DNA of 64,000 nt, taken from Azospirillum halopraeferens DSM 3675. GTDB taxonomy: Bacteria; Pseudomonadota; Alphaproteobacteria; Azospirillales; Azospirillaceae. Position 1 is the first letter of the stretch. Each line of letters starts with the position of its first letter. Shown in pieces: positions 7,795 through 17,040 of the stretch. Location of the stretch: the NCBI RefSeq assembly GCF_000429625.1, contig NZ_AUCF01000016.1, positions 1 to 64,000 on the forward strand. Direction: 5' to 3'. The position numbers were made by a program, and so were the translations under genes. The notes under the pieces are model-generated. The model did not search any database, had not been told where the DNA came from, and worked only from the letters and a program-made list of their open reading frames with translations.

Positions 7795-8313
7795 ATGCAT
7801 CCTTCCGACGATCCGACTCCGCCGGCCGACCTCCTCCCCGACTCCGGCGAGCCGCTGGAGCTGGAACGCTTCCTGCCCTACCGCCTGTCGGTGGTCAGCA
7901 ACCTGGTCAGCAAGGCGTTCGCGCGGCGCTACGAGACGGCGTTCGGCCTGTCGATCCCGGAATGGCGGGTGATGGCGGTGCTGGGGCGCTACGCCCCCGT
8001 CTCCTCGCAGGACATCTCGCGGCGCACCGCCATGGACAAGGCGAAGGTCAGCCGCGCCGTGTCGCGGCTCGTCGCCGCCGGTCTGGTGGACCGCGCCGAG
8101 AACGCCAGCGACCACCGCCGCAACGTGCTGACCCTGGCGCCGCGCGGCCGGTCCATCTACCGCGAGATCGTGCCCCTGGCCCGCGCCATCGAACGCGACG
8201 TCACCGAGGCCCTGACGGCGGAGGAGGTGGCGCAGCTCGACCGCCTGCTCACCAAGCTGCAGGGCCGGGCCGAGGCGCTCGCCCCCGGCGACGCGGCGGA
8301 CGGGGTCGACTGA
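7795..8313 (+). CDS. MarR-family transcriptional regulator (homogentisate operon)
   Basis: A 172-aa winged-helix regulator: dimerisation helices at both ends and a wHTH centre with SSQDISRRTAMDKAKVSR (recognition helix near residue 85) and the wing DHRRNVLTL. It is divergent from hmgA, with a palindrome between them, the usual arrangement for a repressor released by a phenolic or keto-acid intermediate. I chose ATG 7795 because the longer frame starts upstream of the palindrome and promoter. It ends 2 nt from the hydrogenase large-subunit gene, which converges on it, with no visible terminator. Confidence 0.88.
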   Translation: MHPSDDPTPPADLLPDSGEPLELERFLPYRLSVVSNLVSKAFARRYETAFGLSIPEWRVMAVLGRYAPVSSQDISRRTAMDKAKVSRAVSRLVAAGLVDRAENASDHRRNVLTLAPRGRSIYREIVPLARAIERDVTEALTAEEVAQLDRLLTKLQGRAEALAPGDAADGVD

Positions 8314-8315
8314 TA

Positions 8316-9395
8316 CTACCGGTCGGTGCAGGAGATGCAGGGATCGACGGACGCCTGGATGATCGACAGGTCGGCCAGCGGCTGGCCGATCACCATCGGC
8401 TCGATGGCGGGGATGTTGACGAACGAGGGGGTGCGGATCTTGACGCGGGCCGGCGTCGGCCCGCCGTCGGATTCCACGTAATAGAACGCCTCGCCGCGCG
8501 GCGCCTCGGTGCGCACGGTGGCCTCGCCGGGCGGGATCACCGGCACCCCCTCCACCGCCGCCAGCGGGCCCGGCGGCAGGCCGGCCAGGGCCGCGCGCAC
8601 CAGCCGCACGCTTTCCAGCATCTCCGCCGCCCGCACCTCCACCCGCGCCAGCACGTCGCCGGCGGTGCGCGTGACGCTGCGGAACCCCAGGTCGGCGTAG
8701 GCCAGGTAGGGATGGTCCTTGCGCACGTCCATGTCGAGGCCGGAGGCGCGCGCCACCGGGCCGACGACGCCGCGGCGCACCGCCTCCTCCCGGCTCAGGC
8801 GGCCGACGCCGCGGGTGCGCGCCAGCGCCGTGGGGTTGGCCGTGAAGGCGGGGACCACCACCTCGGCCAGCCCGCGCTCCAGCGCGTCCAGGGCCGGCCC
8901 GTGGGCGGCCGGGTCGGGGATGTCGCGGTGGACGCCGCCGATGCGGTTCATGCCGTAGTTGACGCGGTTGCCGCTGATGGCCTCCAGCGTGTCCATCACC
9001 CTTTCGCGCAGGGTGAAGATCTCCATGAACAGGGAGTGGAAGCCGATGTCCTCGGCGCCGATCCCCGCCCACAGGAGGTGGGAGTGCAGGCGCTCCAGCT
9101 CGGCGATGACGGTGCGGATGTGCACCGCGCGCGGCGGCGCCGCGATGCCGGCGATGCGCTCGGCCGCCATGCAGAAGGTCATGGCGTGGGTGTTGGAGCA
9201 GATGCCGCACACCCGCTCGATCAGGGTGATGACCTCGACCCAGTTGCGCTTCTGCGCCAGCAGCTCTATGCCGCGGAAGCTGAAGCCGACCTCCACGGTG
9301 GCGGACTCGATGACCTCGCCGGAGCAGCGGACGTTGACCTTGAAGGGCTCCTCCAGGGCCGGGTGGTAGGGGCCGAGCGGGAAGGTGTAGGGCAT
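8316..9395 (-). CDS. group 4 [NiFe] hydrogenase large subunit (NuoD/HycE/EchE-like)
   Basis: This 359-aa subunit carries the Ni-Fe site. RVCGICSNTH places C63 and C66, and the C-terminal DPCISCTDR places C353 and C356, so all four ligands are intact. The chain ends directly after DPCISCTDR with no cleavable tail, so unlike HycE it would need no maturation protease (inference). The N-terminal NuoC-like domain that HycE carries is a separate gene here (9407), as in Ech. Start ATG 9395 is 11 nt after that gene; in-frame sequence upstream is only a shadow of it. It is the last gene of the ten-gene AOR operon. The exact group 4 subgroup needs a phylogeny. Confidence 0.92.
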   Translation of the reverse strand: MPYTFPLGPYHPALEEPFKVNVRCSGEVIESATVEVGFSFRGIELLAQKRNWVEVITLIERVCGICSNTHAMTFCMAAERIAGIAAPPRAVHIRTVIAELERLHSHLLWAGIGAEDIGFHSLFMEIFTLRERVMDTLEAISGNRVNYGMNRIGGVHRDIPDPAAHGPALDALERGLAEVVVPAFTANPTALARTRGVGRLSREEAVRRGVVGPVARASGLDMDVRKDHPYLAYADLGFRSVTRTAGDVLARVEVRAAEMLESVRLVRAALAGLPPGPLAAVEGVPVIPPGEATVRTEAPRGEAFYYVESDGGPTPARVKIRTPSFVNIPAIEPMVIGQPLADLSIIQASVDPCISCTDR

Positions 9396-9406
9396 GGCCG
9401 GGACTC

Positions 9407-9880
9407 CTATGGGCGGGCCAGGGGGGAGACCGGTGCCGGTGCGGCCGTGCGCGGTTCCGCCATGGCGGCGCGCAGCAGCCCCGGCGCGGCCCCGGCGGGG
9501 AGCAGCAGCGGTGTCGGGTCGGGGTGGCCGGCGAACGCGACGCCCAGCAGGTCGGTGATCTCCCGCTCGGCCCAGGAGGCGGCGGGGACCGCGGCGGCCA
9601 GCGAGTCCAGACGGCCGTTGCGCGTGCGCGTGCGCACGTTGACCAGCGTCGGCTCGCTCACCCAGTGGTGGATCACCGTGGTTTCGCCGTCCGGCCCCAG
9701 CGGCGTCGCGGTGGTGGTGACGAAGCGCAGGCCCAGCTCCGCCATCGCCGCGGCCAGGGCCGCCACGTCCAGCCGCGGCGCCTCCGCCCACAGGGCGTCG
9801 CCGTCCACACTCACCGAGTCGACCCCGGGTACGGCCGTCAGCCGTGCGATCAGGTCAGCGCTCGTGGGATTCTCACTCAT
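9407..9880 (-). CDS. hydrogenase subunit, NuoC-like
   Basis: A 157-aa protein of the complex I 30-kDa/NuoC family. The conserved segment EREITDLLGVAFAGHPDPTPLLL near residue 110 is the family signature. In group 4 hydrogenases this subunit packs on the large subunit in the cytoplasmic arm. It corresponds to EchD or the N-terminal half of HycE. The start at 9880 overlaps the upstream ferredoxin gene by 8 nt, indicating translational coupling. The C-terminal tail is alanine/proline-rich and variable. Confidence 0.85.
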   Translation of the reverse strand: MSENPTSADLIARLTAVPGVDSVSVDGDALWAEAPRLDVAALAAAMAELGLRFVTTTATPLGPDGETTVIHHWVSEPTLVNVRTRTRNGRLDSLAAAVPAASWAEREITDLLGVAFAGHPDPTPLLLPAGAAPGLLRAAMAEPRTAAPAPVSPLARP

Positions 9881-10379
9881 GGCCCGCACCCTCCTCCGGC
9901 ACCAGGGCGGCGTGCAGCCGCGCGCCCGCCGACCGGCGGCGGCACGCGGGGCAGAGGTCGCGCTCCGCCCGGTCCCCCCACAGCCGGTCGGCCAGGGCCG
10001 CCGGCAGCGGCACATGGGACGTGCCGCACCGCGGGCACGCGATCAGGGGGACGACGCTCTCCCGCTCCGGGCCGACGCCGCCCGCCGCCGGCATGTCCGC
10101 CGGCAGACGGATCGCCCCGGTCGGGCAGTTCAAGGCGCACAGCCCGCAGAACGAGCAGCGTCCGACCGACAGCCGCCAGGACACCGAACGGCCGGGCACC
10201 GTGGTGAACGCGATCGCCTTGGGGGCGCAGACGTGGCGGCAGGTGCCGCAGGCGGTGCACAGGCCGGCGTCGTGCACGGGCACCCCGCGCAGGGCCGGCG
10301 GCTCCGGCGGCCGTTCGGCGGGAGCCAGGGTGCGCGGCGGCCGCAGCAGGTTGGCCAGGACGGTCTTCAGCATGCCCAT
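9873..10379 (-). CDS. hydrogenase ferredoxin subunit with C-terminal zinc-ribbon-like motif (NuoI/HycF-like)
   Basis: The 168-aa protein has two [4Fe-4S] motifs, CTACGTCRHVC (about 41-51) and CSFCGLCALNC (about 75-85), which would wire the small subunit to the electron donor. A second part holds CPRCG near 115 and CPAC near 143, a pair of CxxC motifs like the C-terminus of HycF/HyfH. A GGGGGA ribosome-binding site precedes ATG 10379; a second ATG two codons later is possible. It lies 14 nt after the NuoH-like gene and overlaps the NuoC-like gene. Confidence 0.87.
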   Translation of the reverse strand: MGMLKTVLANLLRPPRTLAPAERPPEPPALRGVPVHDAGLCTACGTCRHVCAPKAIAFTTVPGRSVSWRLSVGRCSFCGLCALNCPTGAIRLPADMPAAGGVGPERESVVPLIACPRCGTSHVPLPAALADRLWGDRAERDLCPACRRRSAGARLHAALVPEEGAGHE

Positions 10380-10393
10380 GGTGGCGATCCCCC

Positions 10394-11302
10394 TTACAAC
10401 ACCAGCACGGCGGCGACCGTGAGGGCCGAGGCGCAGCCGCCCCACACCCAGTAGAAGCGGAACGCCTGCGCCAGCCGCAGCCGCGCCGTGACCGCGGCCA
10501 GGGCGGTGATGCCCGCCAGCAGGGCGACCCCGGCCGCCGCGTAGACCACGGCGGTCAGCGCCGGCCACGGCGTCACCGGCACGAACACCACGGCGAACAG
10601 CCCGACCAGCAGGACGATCTCCAGCGCGTGGGCCAGCTTGAACAGGGCCAGCGGCGGGCCGCCGTACTCGATGTGGGCGTCGGCGACGATCTCGTGCTCG
10701 GCGTTGGCGATGGAGAAGGGGTTGAGCTTCAGCCGCGCCGGCAGGGCCATCAGGAAGGCGGCGGCGGCCACCGCATGGACCGGGCCGTAGGGTGCCGCCT
10801 GCAACGCCTGCATCTCGAAGCTGCCGACGTACTGCGCCATGGCGATGATGGACACCAGGAACGGCAGGTTGTAGGCCAGGGACAGCAGCGCCTCGCGCAT
10901 CGCCGACACCTGCCCGTAGACCGAGCGGCTGACGTAGCCCGCCAGCACCTCGCACAGCACCGGCACCTCCAGCAGGTAGAGCAGCAGCACCACGTCGCCC
11001 GGCAGGGCGGGAACCGGGTTGCCCGGCAGCGGCAGGATGGCCAGCGCCGCCGTCACCGCCGCCAGCGACACCACCGGCAGGGCGAGGAACAGGCCGCGGC
11101 GCACGCCGGCGGGAACCACCGTCGCCTTCCCCAGCAGCTTCGCCACGTCGTAGAAGGGCTGAAGGAAGGGCGGCCCCCGCCGGCCCTGCAGGCGCGCCGT
11201 CAGCTTGCGCATGAACCACAGCATCAGCCAGCCCAGGGGCACGGCGCCCAGCAGGCCGGGCCACACCGCGAAGGCGACCAGATAGCGCCAGACCTCGCTC
11301 AT
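10394..11302 (-). CDS. hydrogenase membrane subunit, NuoH/HycD-like
   Basis: A 302-aa integral membrane protein with about eight hydrophobic segments. It corresponds to HycD/EchB and to NuoH, the subunit joining the hydrogenase arm to the ion-translocating arm. The loop with LNPFSIANAEHEIVADAHIEYGG (about 205-227) contains the conserved acidic residues of the family; RLQGRRGPPFLQPFYDVAKLL near the N-terminus is the first cytoplasmic loop. Its ATG overlaps the stop of the small-subunit gene (ATGA at 11299-11302). Confidence 0.92.
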   Translation of the reverse strand: MSEVWRYLVAFAVWPGLLGAVPLGWLMLWFMRKLTARLQGRRGPPFLQPFYDVAKLLGKATVVPAGVRRGLFLALPVVSLAAVTAALAILPLPGNPVPALPGDVVLLLYLLEVPVLCEVLAGYVSRSVYGQVSAMREALLSLAYNLPFLVSIIAMAQYVGSFEMQALQAAPYGPVHAVAAAAFLMALPARLKLNPFSIANAEHEIVADAHIEYGGPPLALFKLAHALEIVLLVGLFAVVFVPVTPWPALTAVVYAAAGVALLAGITALAAVTARLRLAQAFRFYWVWGGCASALTVAAVLVL

Positions 11303-11769
11303 GACACGCTCTCCCCCTGCTGGCTGCGGGTGGCGCCCTCCTCCAGCAGCCGGGCGGCGCGCAGGATGCCGTCCAGGATGGCCTGCGGACGCGGCGGGCA
11401 GCCCGGCACCCAGACGTCGACGGGCACCACGGTGTCGAGGGATTCGCCCAGCACCAGCGGGCTGTCGGCGAAGACGTTGCCCGACGCCGGGCAGGAGCCG
11501 AGCGCCACCACCGCCTTGGGCGCCGGCACCTGGGCGTAGAGGTCGAGGATGGCGCGGCGGGAGCGCAGCGTCAGCGTCCCGGAAATCAGCACGATGTCCG
11601 CGTGCTTGGGCGTGCCGTGCAGTTGGACGCCGACCTGTTCCGCATCGTAGCGCGGGCTCAGCAGGGGCGTGATCTCGATGTCGCAGCCGTTGCACGACCC
11701 GGCGTTCAGCCGGCACACCCAGGGGGACCGGCGGCGCCCGATGGCGACGACCCGCTCCAGGAGGTTCAT
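11299..11769 (-). CDS. [NiFe] hydrogenase small subunit (NuoB/HycG/EchC-like)
   Basis: The 156-aa short small subunit holds a single proximal [4Fe-4S] cluster. Ligands are C26 and C29 (NAGSCNGCDIE), C93 (GSCPASG) and C124 (PGCPPRP). There is no Tat signal, which fits a cytoplasm-facing group 4 enzyme and excludes an uptake hydrogenase. It overlaps the upstream antiporter-like gene by 4 nt and the NuoH-like gene by 4 nt, so the three are translationally coupled. Confidence 0.93.
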   Translation of the reverse strand: MNLLERVVAIGRRRSPWVCRLNAGSCNGCDIEITPLLSPRYDAEQVGVQLHGTPKHADIVLISGTLTLRSRRAILDLYAQVPAPKAVVALGSCPASGNVFADSPLVLGESLDTVVPVDVWVPGCPPRPQAILDGILRAARLLEEGATRSQQGESVS

Positions 11770-13001
11770 TTCACACCTCCCGCCACGCTTGCGGCGGTGT
11801 TCAGGGACGCCGCGACGGCGGCCGGCGGGACGTCGGGGGCGGTGGCATGCACCGCGGCTTCGGGCGCGGCGACGCCGACCGCGCCGGGGACCAGCCCCAG
11901 GACCACCGGAGTGATGGCGAAGGCCAGCAGCACCGCGGCCGCCGCGCGCGGCAGCGCCGGCCCGCCGGCGGTCCCGCCGGCCGGCCCCAGCCAGGTGCGG
12001 TGGATCGCCCGGACGTAGCACAGGATCCCCATGGCCGATCCGGCGAACAGGGCCGCCAGCAGGACCGGCCCGCCCAGCTCCGCCCCCGCCAGATAGAGGC
12101 GCCAGTGCCCGAGGAAGCCCACGGTGGGCGGGATGCCGACGAACGCGAGCGCGCCCAGCATGAAGGCGGCGCCGGCCACCGGCAGGGACGACGACAGGCC
12201 GCGGGTGTCCAGAGTCGGCGGCGCGCCGAGGTGCCATTCCGCCGCCCCCACGGCGCCGAACATCACCAGCTTGCCCAGCGCGTGGCCGAGGATGGCGAAC
12301 CACGCCCCGGCCATGCCCTCCGGCCCGCCCAGCACCACGCCCAGCAGCAGGTAGCCCATGTCGTGGATGGTGGAGAAGGCCAGCATCGGCTTCAGCTCGC
12401 TCTGCGCCAGCGCCAGCAGCCCGGCCCCCAGCAGCGACGCCAGGGCCAGCGCGATCCACACCGCCGCGTACCCCTCGAACACCCACGGCATCGCCTCGCG
12501 CAGGGCCAGCAGCTCGCAGAAGCCGGCCACGTCGACCACCGCCACGATCACCGCCGTGGTCATCACCGACGAGGCGCGCGCCACCGCCGGCAGCCAGAAA
12601 TAGACCGGGACCAGCCCCAGCTTCAGGGCGAAGCCCAGCATCAGCAGCGCCACCGCCACCTTGTCCAGGGGGGCCGCCGGCTGCATCGTGCCGAAGCCGG
12701 TCAGCGCCAGGGCGGTGGCGATGGCCGCCGTGCCGGCGACCATCGCCCCCAGGAAGAGGCGCGCCGCCGCCGCGGCGGCGGGCGTTCCCCGGCTGAGGAT
12801 CAGCGCGGCCGCCACGAGTTCGGCGGCGAACGCCAACAGCATCGCCCCCCAGCCGTGACCGGCCAGCCGGGATACCGCCACCAGGGCGATGGTCGCCGCG
12901 ACCAGGGGCCACCAGGACCGGCCCCCCTGCGGAATGGACCGGGCGTAGAGCCAGACGCCCGCCGCGATCCCGGCGAAGAGTGGAAGCAGCACGGTGTCCA
13001 T
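11766..13001 (-). CDS. antiporter-like membrane subunit (NuoN/NuoM/HyfF-like)
   Basis: A 411-aa polytopic protein of the proton-conducting membrane transporter family, with about 12-14 hydrophobic segments. Family markers are KLGLVPVYFWLP (about 158), the lysine helix SELKPMLAFSTIHDMGYLL (about 218) and GHALGKLVMF. These residues move protons or Na+ in complex I and group 4 hydrogenases. Together with the gene at 13031 it gives the complex two pumping modules, one more than Ech. ATG 13001 was chosen because upstream in-frame codons belong to the antisense of the neighbouring gene. The 29-nt gap and 4-nt overlap on either side place it firmly in the operon. Confidence 0.88.
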   Translation of the reverse strand: MDTVLLPLFAGIAAGVWLYARSIPQGGRSWWPLVAATIALVAVSRLAGHGWGAMLLAFAAELVAAALILSRGTPAAAAAARLFLGAMVAGTAAIATALALTGFGTMQPAAPLDKVAVALLMLGFALKLGLVPVYFWLPAVARASSVMTTAVIVAVVDVAGFCELLALREAMPWVFEGYAAVWIALALASLLGAGLLALAQSELKPMLAFSTIHDMGYLLLGVVLGGPEGMAGAWFAILGHALGKLVMFGAVGAAEWHLGAPPTLDTRGLSSSLPVAGAAFMLGALAFVGIPPTVGFLGHWRLYLAGAELGGPVLLAALFAGSAMGILCYVRAIHRTWLGPAGGTAGGPALPRAAAAVLLAFAITPVVLGLVPGAVGVAAPEAAVHATAPDVPPAAVAASLNTAASVAGGVK

Positions 13002-13030
13002 GGATGGGGACCTCCGAAGGATCGCGGAAC

Positions 13031-14881
13031 TCAGACGAGCCAGACGCCGGCCGCCAGGGCCGCCGCCGTCAGGGCGACGGTGAGGACCGGACGGCGCTCC
13101 GGCACCGCCCGGGCGACGGACGCGGCCGCCGCGGCCAGACGGGTCAGGCGCCGCCAGCCCGCGCGGTAGACGGGATCCGGGTCGAGGGCGTAGACGGGGT
13201 GGAACGCGTCCTCCGCCATCCCGGCGAAGTCGCCCGCCCCCGGCCGGTCGCCGGCGGGCAGCGGTTCGCCGCCGGAATAGACCGACACGGGTCCGGCCAC
13301 GGGCGCCCCGGCGAAGCGGTAGACGGCGTAGCCGAGCGCCACCGACGCCAGAACCGCACCGCCGGCGGTGGTCAGGGCGAGGGCGCCGCGCCCGGTCAGC
13401 AGGCCCAGCCAGCCCGCCTCCAGCGGCCAGGCGACGCCCAGCCCGGCCACCGCCGGCGCCACCACCGGCACCAGCAGCAGTTGCGGGGCGACGCCGAACA
13501 CCAGGCAGAGCGCCGCCATCACCCCCATGCCCGCGAGCATGGAGGGCGGCGCCTCGTGCACCCGGCGCCCGGCCAGCGCGGCCGACGGTGCACCGTAGAA
13601 GGTGTTGACGGTGGCCTTGAGGAAGGAGAAGGCGGTGAGGATGCTGCCGATCCAGGCCACCATCACGATGGCCATCAGCCCCTGGTCCAGGGCGGCGCCG
13701 AACACCAGCCATTTGGCCACGAATCCGTTGGTCAGCGGCACGCCGGCGATGGAGGCGGCGGCGATGATCCAGATCCGCGCCGTCCACGGCATGGCCGCGG
13801 CCAGCCCGCCGAGGTCGCGCAGGTCGCGCGTCCCGGTGGCGTGCTGGACGGCGCCGGCGCACATGAACAGGGTGCCTTTGAACAGGGCGTGGCTGAGGCA
13901 GTAGAACAGGCCCGCCGCCAGCCCCAACCCGGACCCCAGCGACAGGGCCACGATGATGTAGCCGAGCTGGCTGACGGTGTGGAAGGCCAGCAGGCGCTTC
14001 AGGTCGGTCTGCGCCATGGCGAACACCACGCCCACCAGGATGGTGACGCAGCCGACGGCGGCCAGCGGCATGCCCATGGCGGCCTGCCACTGCCCGTCGC
14101 CCACCGTGTAGAGGCGGGCCACCAGATAGACGCCGGCCTTGACGTAGCAGGCGGAATGCAGCAGCGCCGACACCGGCGTCGGGGCGTTCATCGCCTCGGG
14201 AATCCAGGTGTGCAGGGGGAACATCACCGACTTGGCCATGGCGGCGACGAGGAACAGCGCCACCACCCCGGTGGTGAAGGCATCGGCGACCGCCGGGTCG
14301 GTCCATTCCGTGCCGCCGGCGCGGGCGTAGACCAGCACCAGCCCGACGAGGAACCCGTACCCCGCAAGGTGGGTGATCAGCAGCACCTTGCGCGCGCCGT
14401 CGGCCGCCTCGCGGCGCCGGTACCAGAAGCCCACGAGGCTGTAGGAGCACAGCCCGATGACCTCCCACGCGACGTAGGCGCCGAGCATGTCGGCGGCACC
14501 CGCCAGCACCAGCAGCCCGGCGATGAACACCAGCATGATCGCGTAGAACCGCGTGACGCCCTGCGCCTCGTGCTCCATGTAGCGGATCGAGAACAGCAGG
14601 ATCGCCGCTCCGGTGCCGGTCCCCATCACCATGAAAAGGACGCCGAGGCCGTCGACCCGCAGGCGCAGGGCCACCCCGCCGTCACCGGCCGCCAGCAGGA
14701 CGGCGTGCAGCACCGTCCCGTCCATGGCACCGGGGACCAGCAGCAGCGACGCCGCGAAGGCGGTGCCCGCCGCGGCGGTGGCCAGGATGCCCTTGCCCGC
14801 GGGCGTCAGCGTGCGAGCGAGGAGGAGCTGCAGCACGACCCCGGCGAGCAGGGCCAGGATGGGAGACGTGATCGGGTGCAT
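13031..14881 (-). CDS. antiporter-like membrane subunit (NuoL/HycC/EchA-like)
   Basis: The 616-aa protein is the larger pumping subunit. Seen in order are YMEHEAQGVTRFYAIM (about 102-117), AWEVIGLCSYSLVGFW (TM5 Glu), MAKSVMFPLHTWIPEAMNAPTPVSALLHSA split by a bend (about 215-243) and the lysine helix QTDLKRLLAFHTVSQLGYI. About 15 membrane spans are expected. The C-terminal 110 residues follow the last core helix and include a cytoplasmic stretch and a final anchor, comparable to the NuoL lateral element but shorter. It is 15 nt after the MoaD-like gene. Confidence 0.9.
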   Translation of the reverse strand: MHPITSPILALLAGVVLQLLLARTLTPAGKGILATAAAGTAFAASLLLVPGAMDGTVLHAVLLAAGDGGVALRLRVDGLGVLFMVMGTGTGAAILLFSIRYMEHEAQGVTRFYAIMLVFIAGLLVLAGAADMLGAYVAWEVIGLCSYSLVGFWYRRREAADGARKVLLITHLAGYGFLVGLVLVYARAGGTEWTDPAVADAFTTGVVALFLVAAMAKSVMFPLHTWIPEAMNAPTPVSALLHSACYVKAGVYLVARLYTVGDGQWQAAMGMPLAAVGCVTILVGVVFAMAQTDLKRLLAFHTVSQLGYIIVALSLGSGLGLAAGLFYCLSHALFKGTLFMCAGAVQHATGTRDLRDLGGLAAAMPWTARIWIIAAASIAGVPLTNGFVAKWLVFGAALDQGLMAIVMVAWIGSILTAFSFLKATVNTFYGAPSAALAGRRVHEAPPSMLAGMGVMAALCLVFGVAPQLLLVPVVAPAVAGLGVAWPLEAGWLGLLTGRGALALTTAGGAVLASVALGYAVYRFAGAPVAGPVSVYSGGEPLPAGDRPGAGDFAGMAEDAFHPVYALDPDPVYRAGWRRLTRLAAAAASVARAVPERRPVLTVALTAAALAAGVWLV

Positions 14882-14896
14882 GGGCCCGGCCCTTTC

Positions 14897-15169
14897 TCAC
14901 CCCCCGGCCAGCGGGGGAAAGATGGAGACCTCGCAGTCGGCGGTCAGCGGGGTGTCGAGCCCCTGCAGCCCGCGCACGTCGCGGCCGTCGACCAGGATGA
15001 TGGCGAGGTTGGAGAGCGCGCCGTCCCGCAGCACCCAGCGGGCGAACTCCGGCCCGTACTCCGCGGCCAGGTCGCGCAGCAGGTGGCCGACCGTGGGCGG
15101 CGGGGGGTCCCGGTTCTCCCGGGATCTGCGGGTGGCGGTGCGCAGCAGCGCGAAATAGTGGATCTGCAT
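14897..15169 (-). CDS. MoaD/ThiS-like sulfur carrier protein
   Basis: A 90-aa ubiquitin-fold protein ending in the diagnostic Gly-Gly (FPPLAGG), which is adenylated and thiocarboxylated to donate sulfur to the pterin of Mo/W cofactors. Other family marks are the N-terminal IHYFALLR and the LVDGRDV turn. MoaD-like genes are common next to tungsten AOR genes, so it probably serves cofactor assembly for the AOR rather than the general molybdopterin synthase. It follows aor after 63 nt that contain a strong hairpin. Confidence 0.88.
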   Translation of the reverse strand: MQIHYFALLRTATRRSRENRDPPPPTVGHLLRDLAAEYGPEFARWVLRDGALSNLAIILVDGRDVRGLQGLDTPLTADCEVSIFPPLAGG

Positions 15170-15192
15170 GGAGAACGCGTCTCCGGGGAAGG

Positions 15193-15230
15193 CCGCCCCC
15201 GCCGGACCACCGGGGTCCGGCGGGGGGCGG
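15193..15230 (-). terminator. intercistronic stem-loop between aor and moaD-like genes
   Basis: CCGCCCCCGCCGGACC (15193-15208) pairs with 15214-15230 across a 5-nt loop, with one bulged G. There is no U-tract in the minus-strand transcript, so it is more likely a partial terminator or a block to 3' exonucleases, allowing more AOR than hydrogenase subunits. Confidence 0.55.
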
Positions 15231-15232
15231 GG

Positions 15233-17038
15233 TCAGGCGAGTTCGAGGACGTCGAGCGTCTCGCGCGTCGGCACGCCCTCGCCGTCCCAGCCGCGCACGG
15301 CGTAGTAGAGCGGCATCATCTCCGGCACCCGGCTGACGGCGCCTTTGGACGGCCCGGCCGGGATCGGCTCCCCGGTCATGCGCGGCGGCAGGGTGTCATC
15401 CACGGCCGACAGGCCGGCCTTCAGGTTCCACAGCCGCTCCAGGTTCCAGATGCGCTCGCCCGCCCGGATGAAGCGGTCGGCGGTGTAGGGGACACCGGTG
15501 GCGGTGGTCATCAGCTCCGCGAACTCGTCGGCGCCGATGCCGAAGGTCGTGAACAGGCAGCCGCCCGTGGAGTCCAGCGCCGCCGTCAGGTTCTGGAACA
15601 GCACGACCAGCTCCGGCTTGCCGTCGATGGCGTCCTTGTCGGCCTTCACGGGCACGCCCAGGATTTCCGGACTGATGGTGTAGCCGCGCACATGACAGCC
15701 GCCGCGGTTGTTGGTGGCGTAGTTCAGCCCGATCCCCTGCACAGCGCGCGGGTCGTAGGCCGGCATCTCCTGCTTCTTGACGGTCATGGAGAGTTCGGGG
15801 TGGCCGAAGCGGCTGGCCAGCCGGTACGACCCCTCGGCCAGCAGTACGCCCACGCCCTCGCCGGTCCCGGTGAGGCGCACCGCCTCGACCATCGCCTCGG
15901 CGTTGCCGAAGTCCAGCTCCAGGCCCGCGGTGTCCTCACGGGTGAGCAGGCCGCGGCTGAACAGCTCCATGGCGCAGGCGATGGTGCCGCCCATGGAGAT
16001 GGTGTCCATCCCGTACTCGTTGCACAGGTAGTTGGCCTTGGTCACCGCGTCGAGATCATCGATCCGGCAGTCCGGGCCGAAGCCCCAGGCGGTCTCGTAT
16101 TCCGGCCCTTCGCCCCGGCCCTTGTACTTCGGGTTGGTGACCTTGGTGGCGCGCCCGCACGAGATGATGCAGGCGAAGCAGCCCTTGGGCCGCTGCAACT
16201 GGTGTGCGGCCAGCGACTCGCCGCCGACCTTGTCGGCGGTTTCGAACCGCGCCTCCTGAAAATTGCCGGTGGGCAGGCCGCCCACGGAGTTCAGGATGTT
16301 GACCAGCACGTTGGTGCCGTAAAGGCGCAGCCCGGTGCCGCCCACCGGATGCTCCTTGATTTTGGTCGCCGCGCGGGTGACGGCACCGACGAACGCCTCG
16401 CGGTCGGCCACGGTGACGGCACCGGTGCCGCGCACCACCACCGCCTTCAGGTTCTTGGAGCCCATGACGGCGCCGACGCCGCTGCGTCCGGCCGCCCGCT
16501 GCATGTCGTTCATGATCGAGGCGATCAGGGCCATCCGCTCGCCCGCCGGCCCGATGCAGGCGACCTTGGCGTCGGCCGCCGTCTCCTCGTTCAGCCGTTC
16601 CGTCGTCTCCGGCACGTCCTTGCCCCAGAGATGGGCGGCGTCGCGGATGGCCACCGCGTCGTCCTCGATCCACAGGTAGACGGGCTTCGCGGCGCGGCCT
16701 TCGACGATCAGCAGGTCATAGCCGGCGTACTTCAGCTCCGGCCCCCACGCCCCGCCCGAGTTGGAGGCGGCGATGGCGCCGGTCAGCGGCCCCTTGGTCA
16801 CCACGTCGAACCGCCCCATGGACGGCGCGAAGGTGCCGGTCAGGGGACCGGCGGCGAAGATCAGCTTGTTGGCGGGCGACAGCGGATCCACGGTCGGATC
16901 CACCTCGTCGTACATGATCTTGGTGCCGAGCCCGCGGGCGCCGATGAAGGCGCGGGCGGTCGCGGGGTTCAGCGCCTCGGTGCGGACGGTCCCGGACGTC
17001 AGGTCCACCCGCAGGATTTTTCCGGTCCAGCCGTGCAT
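15233..17038 (-). CDS. aldehyde ferredoxin oxidoreductase, tungsten-type (AorB-like)
   Basis: The 601-aa enzyme oxidises aldehydes to acids with a bis-pterin W (or Mo) cofactor and one [4Fe-4S] cluster. Cluster ligands are C287, C290, C294 (CFACIISC) and C494 (DSTGGC), nearly the same numbering as the Pyrococcus furiosus enzyme. E313 and H449 match its active-site Glu and His. The N-terminal [16 protein letters not shown] is typical of the family. It begins 2 nt after the ferredoxin gene and heads the electron path into the hydrogenase genes downstream. There is no NAD-reductase (AorC-like) gene; hydrogenase genes follow instead. Substrate unknown; phenylacetaldehyde is a possibility from regulon context. 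Confidence 0.95.
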   Translation of the reverse strand: MHGWTGKILRVDLTSGTVRTEALNPATARAFIGARGLGTKIMYDEVDPTVDPLSPANKLIFAAGPLTGTFAPSMGRFDVVTKGPLTGAIAASNSGGAWGPELKYAGYDLLIVEGRAAKPVYLWIEDDAVAIRDAAHLWGKDVPETTERLNEETAADAKVACIGPAGERMALIASIMNDMQRAAGRSGVGAVMGSKNLKAVVVRGTGAVTVADREAFVGAVTRAATKIKEHPVGGTGLRLYGTNVLVNILNSVGGLPTGNFQEARFETADKVGGESLAAHQLQRPKGCFACIISCGRATKVTNPKYKGRGEGPEYETAWGFGPDCRIDDLDAVTKANYLCNEYGMDTISMGGTIACAMELFSRGLLTREDTAGLELDFGNAEAMVEAVRLTGTGEGVGVLLAEGSYRLASRFGHPELSMTVKKQEMPAYDPRAVQGIGLNYATNNRGGCHVRGYTISPEILGVPVKADKDAIDGKPELVVLFQNLTAALDSTGGCLFTTFGIGADEFAELMTTATGVPYTADRFIRAGERIWNLERLWNLKAGLSAVDDTLPPRMTGEPIPAGPSKGAVSRVPEMMPLYYAVRGWDGEGVPTRETLDVLELA

Positions 17039-17040
17039 GG

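Noticed and set aside
8316..9791. A single 491-residue HycE-like protein joining NuoC and NuoD parts
   Set aside because: The N-terminal part of that frame is a shadow of the NuoC-like gene, which is encoded in a different frame at 9407-9880 with the family signature.
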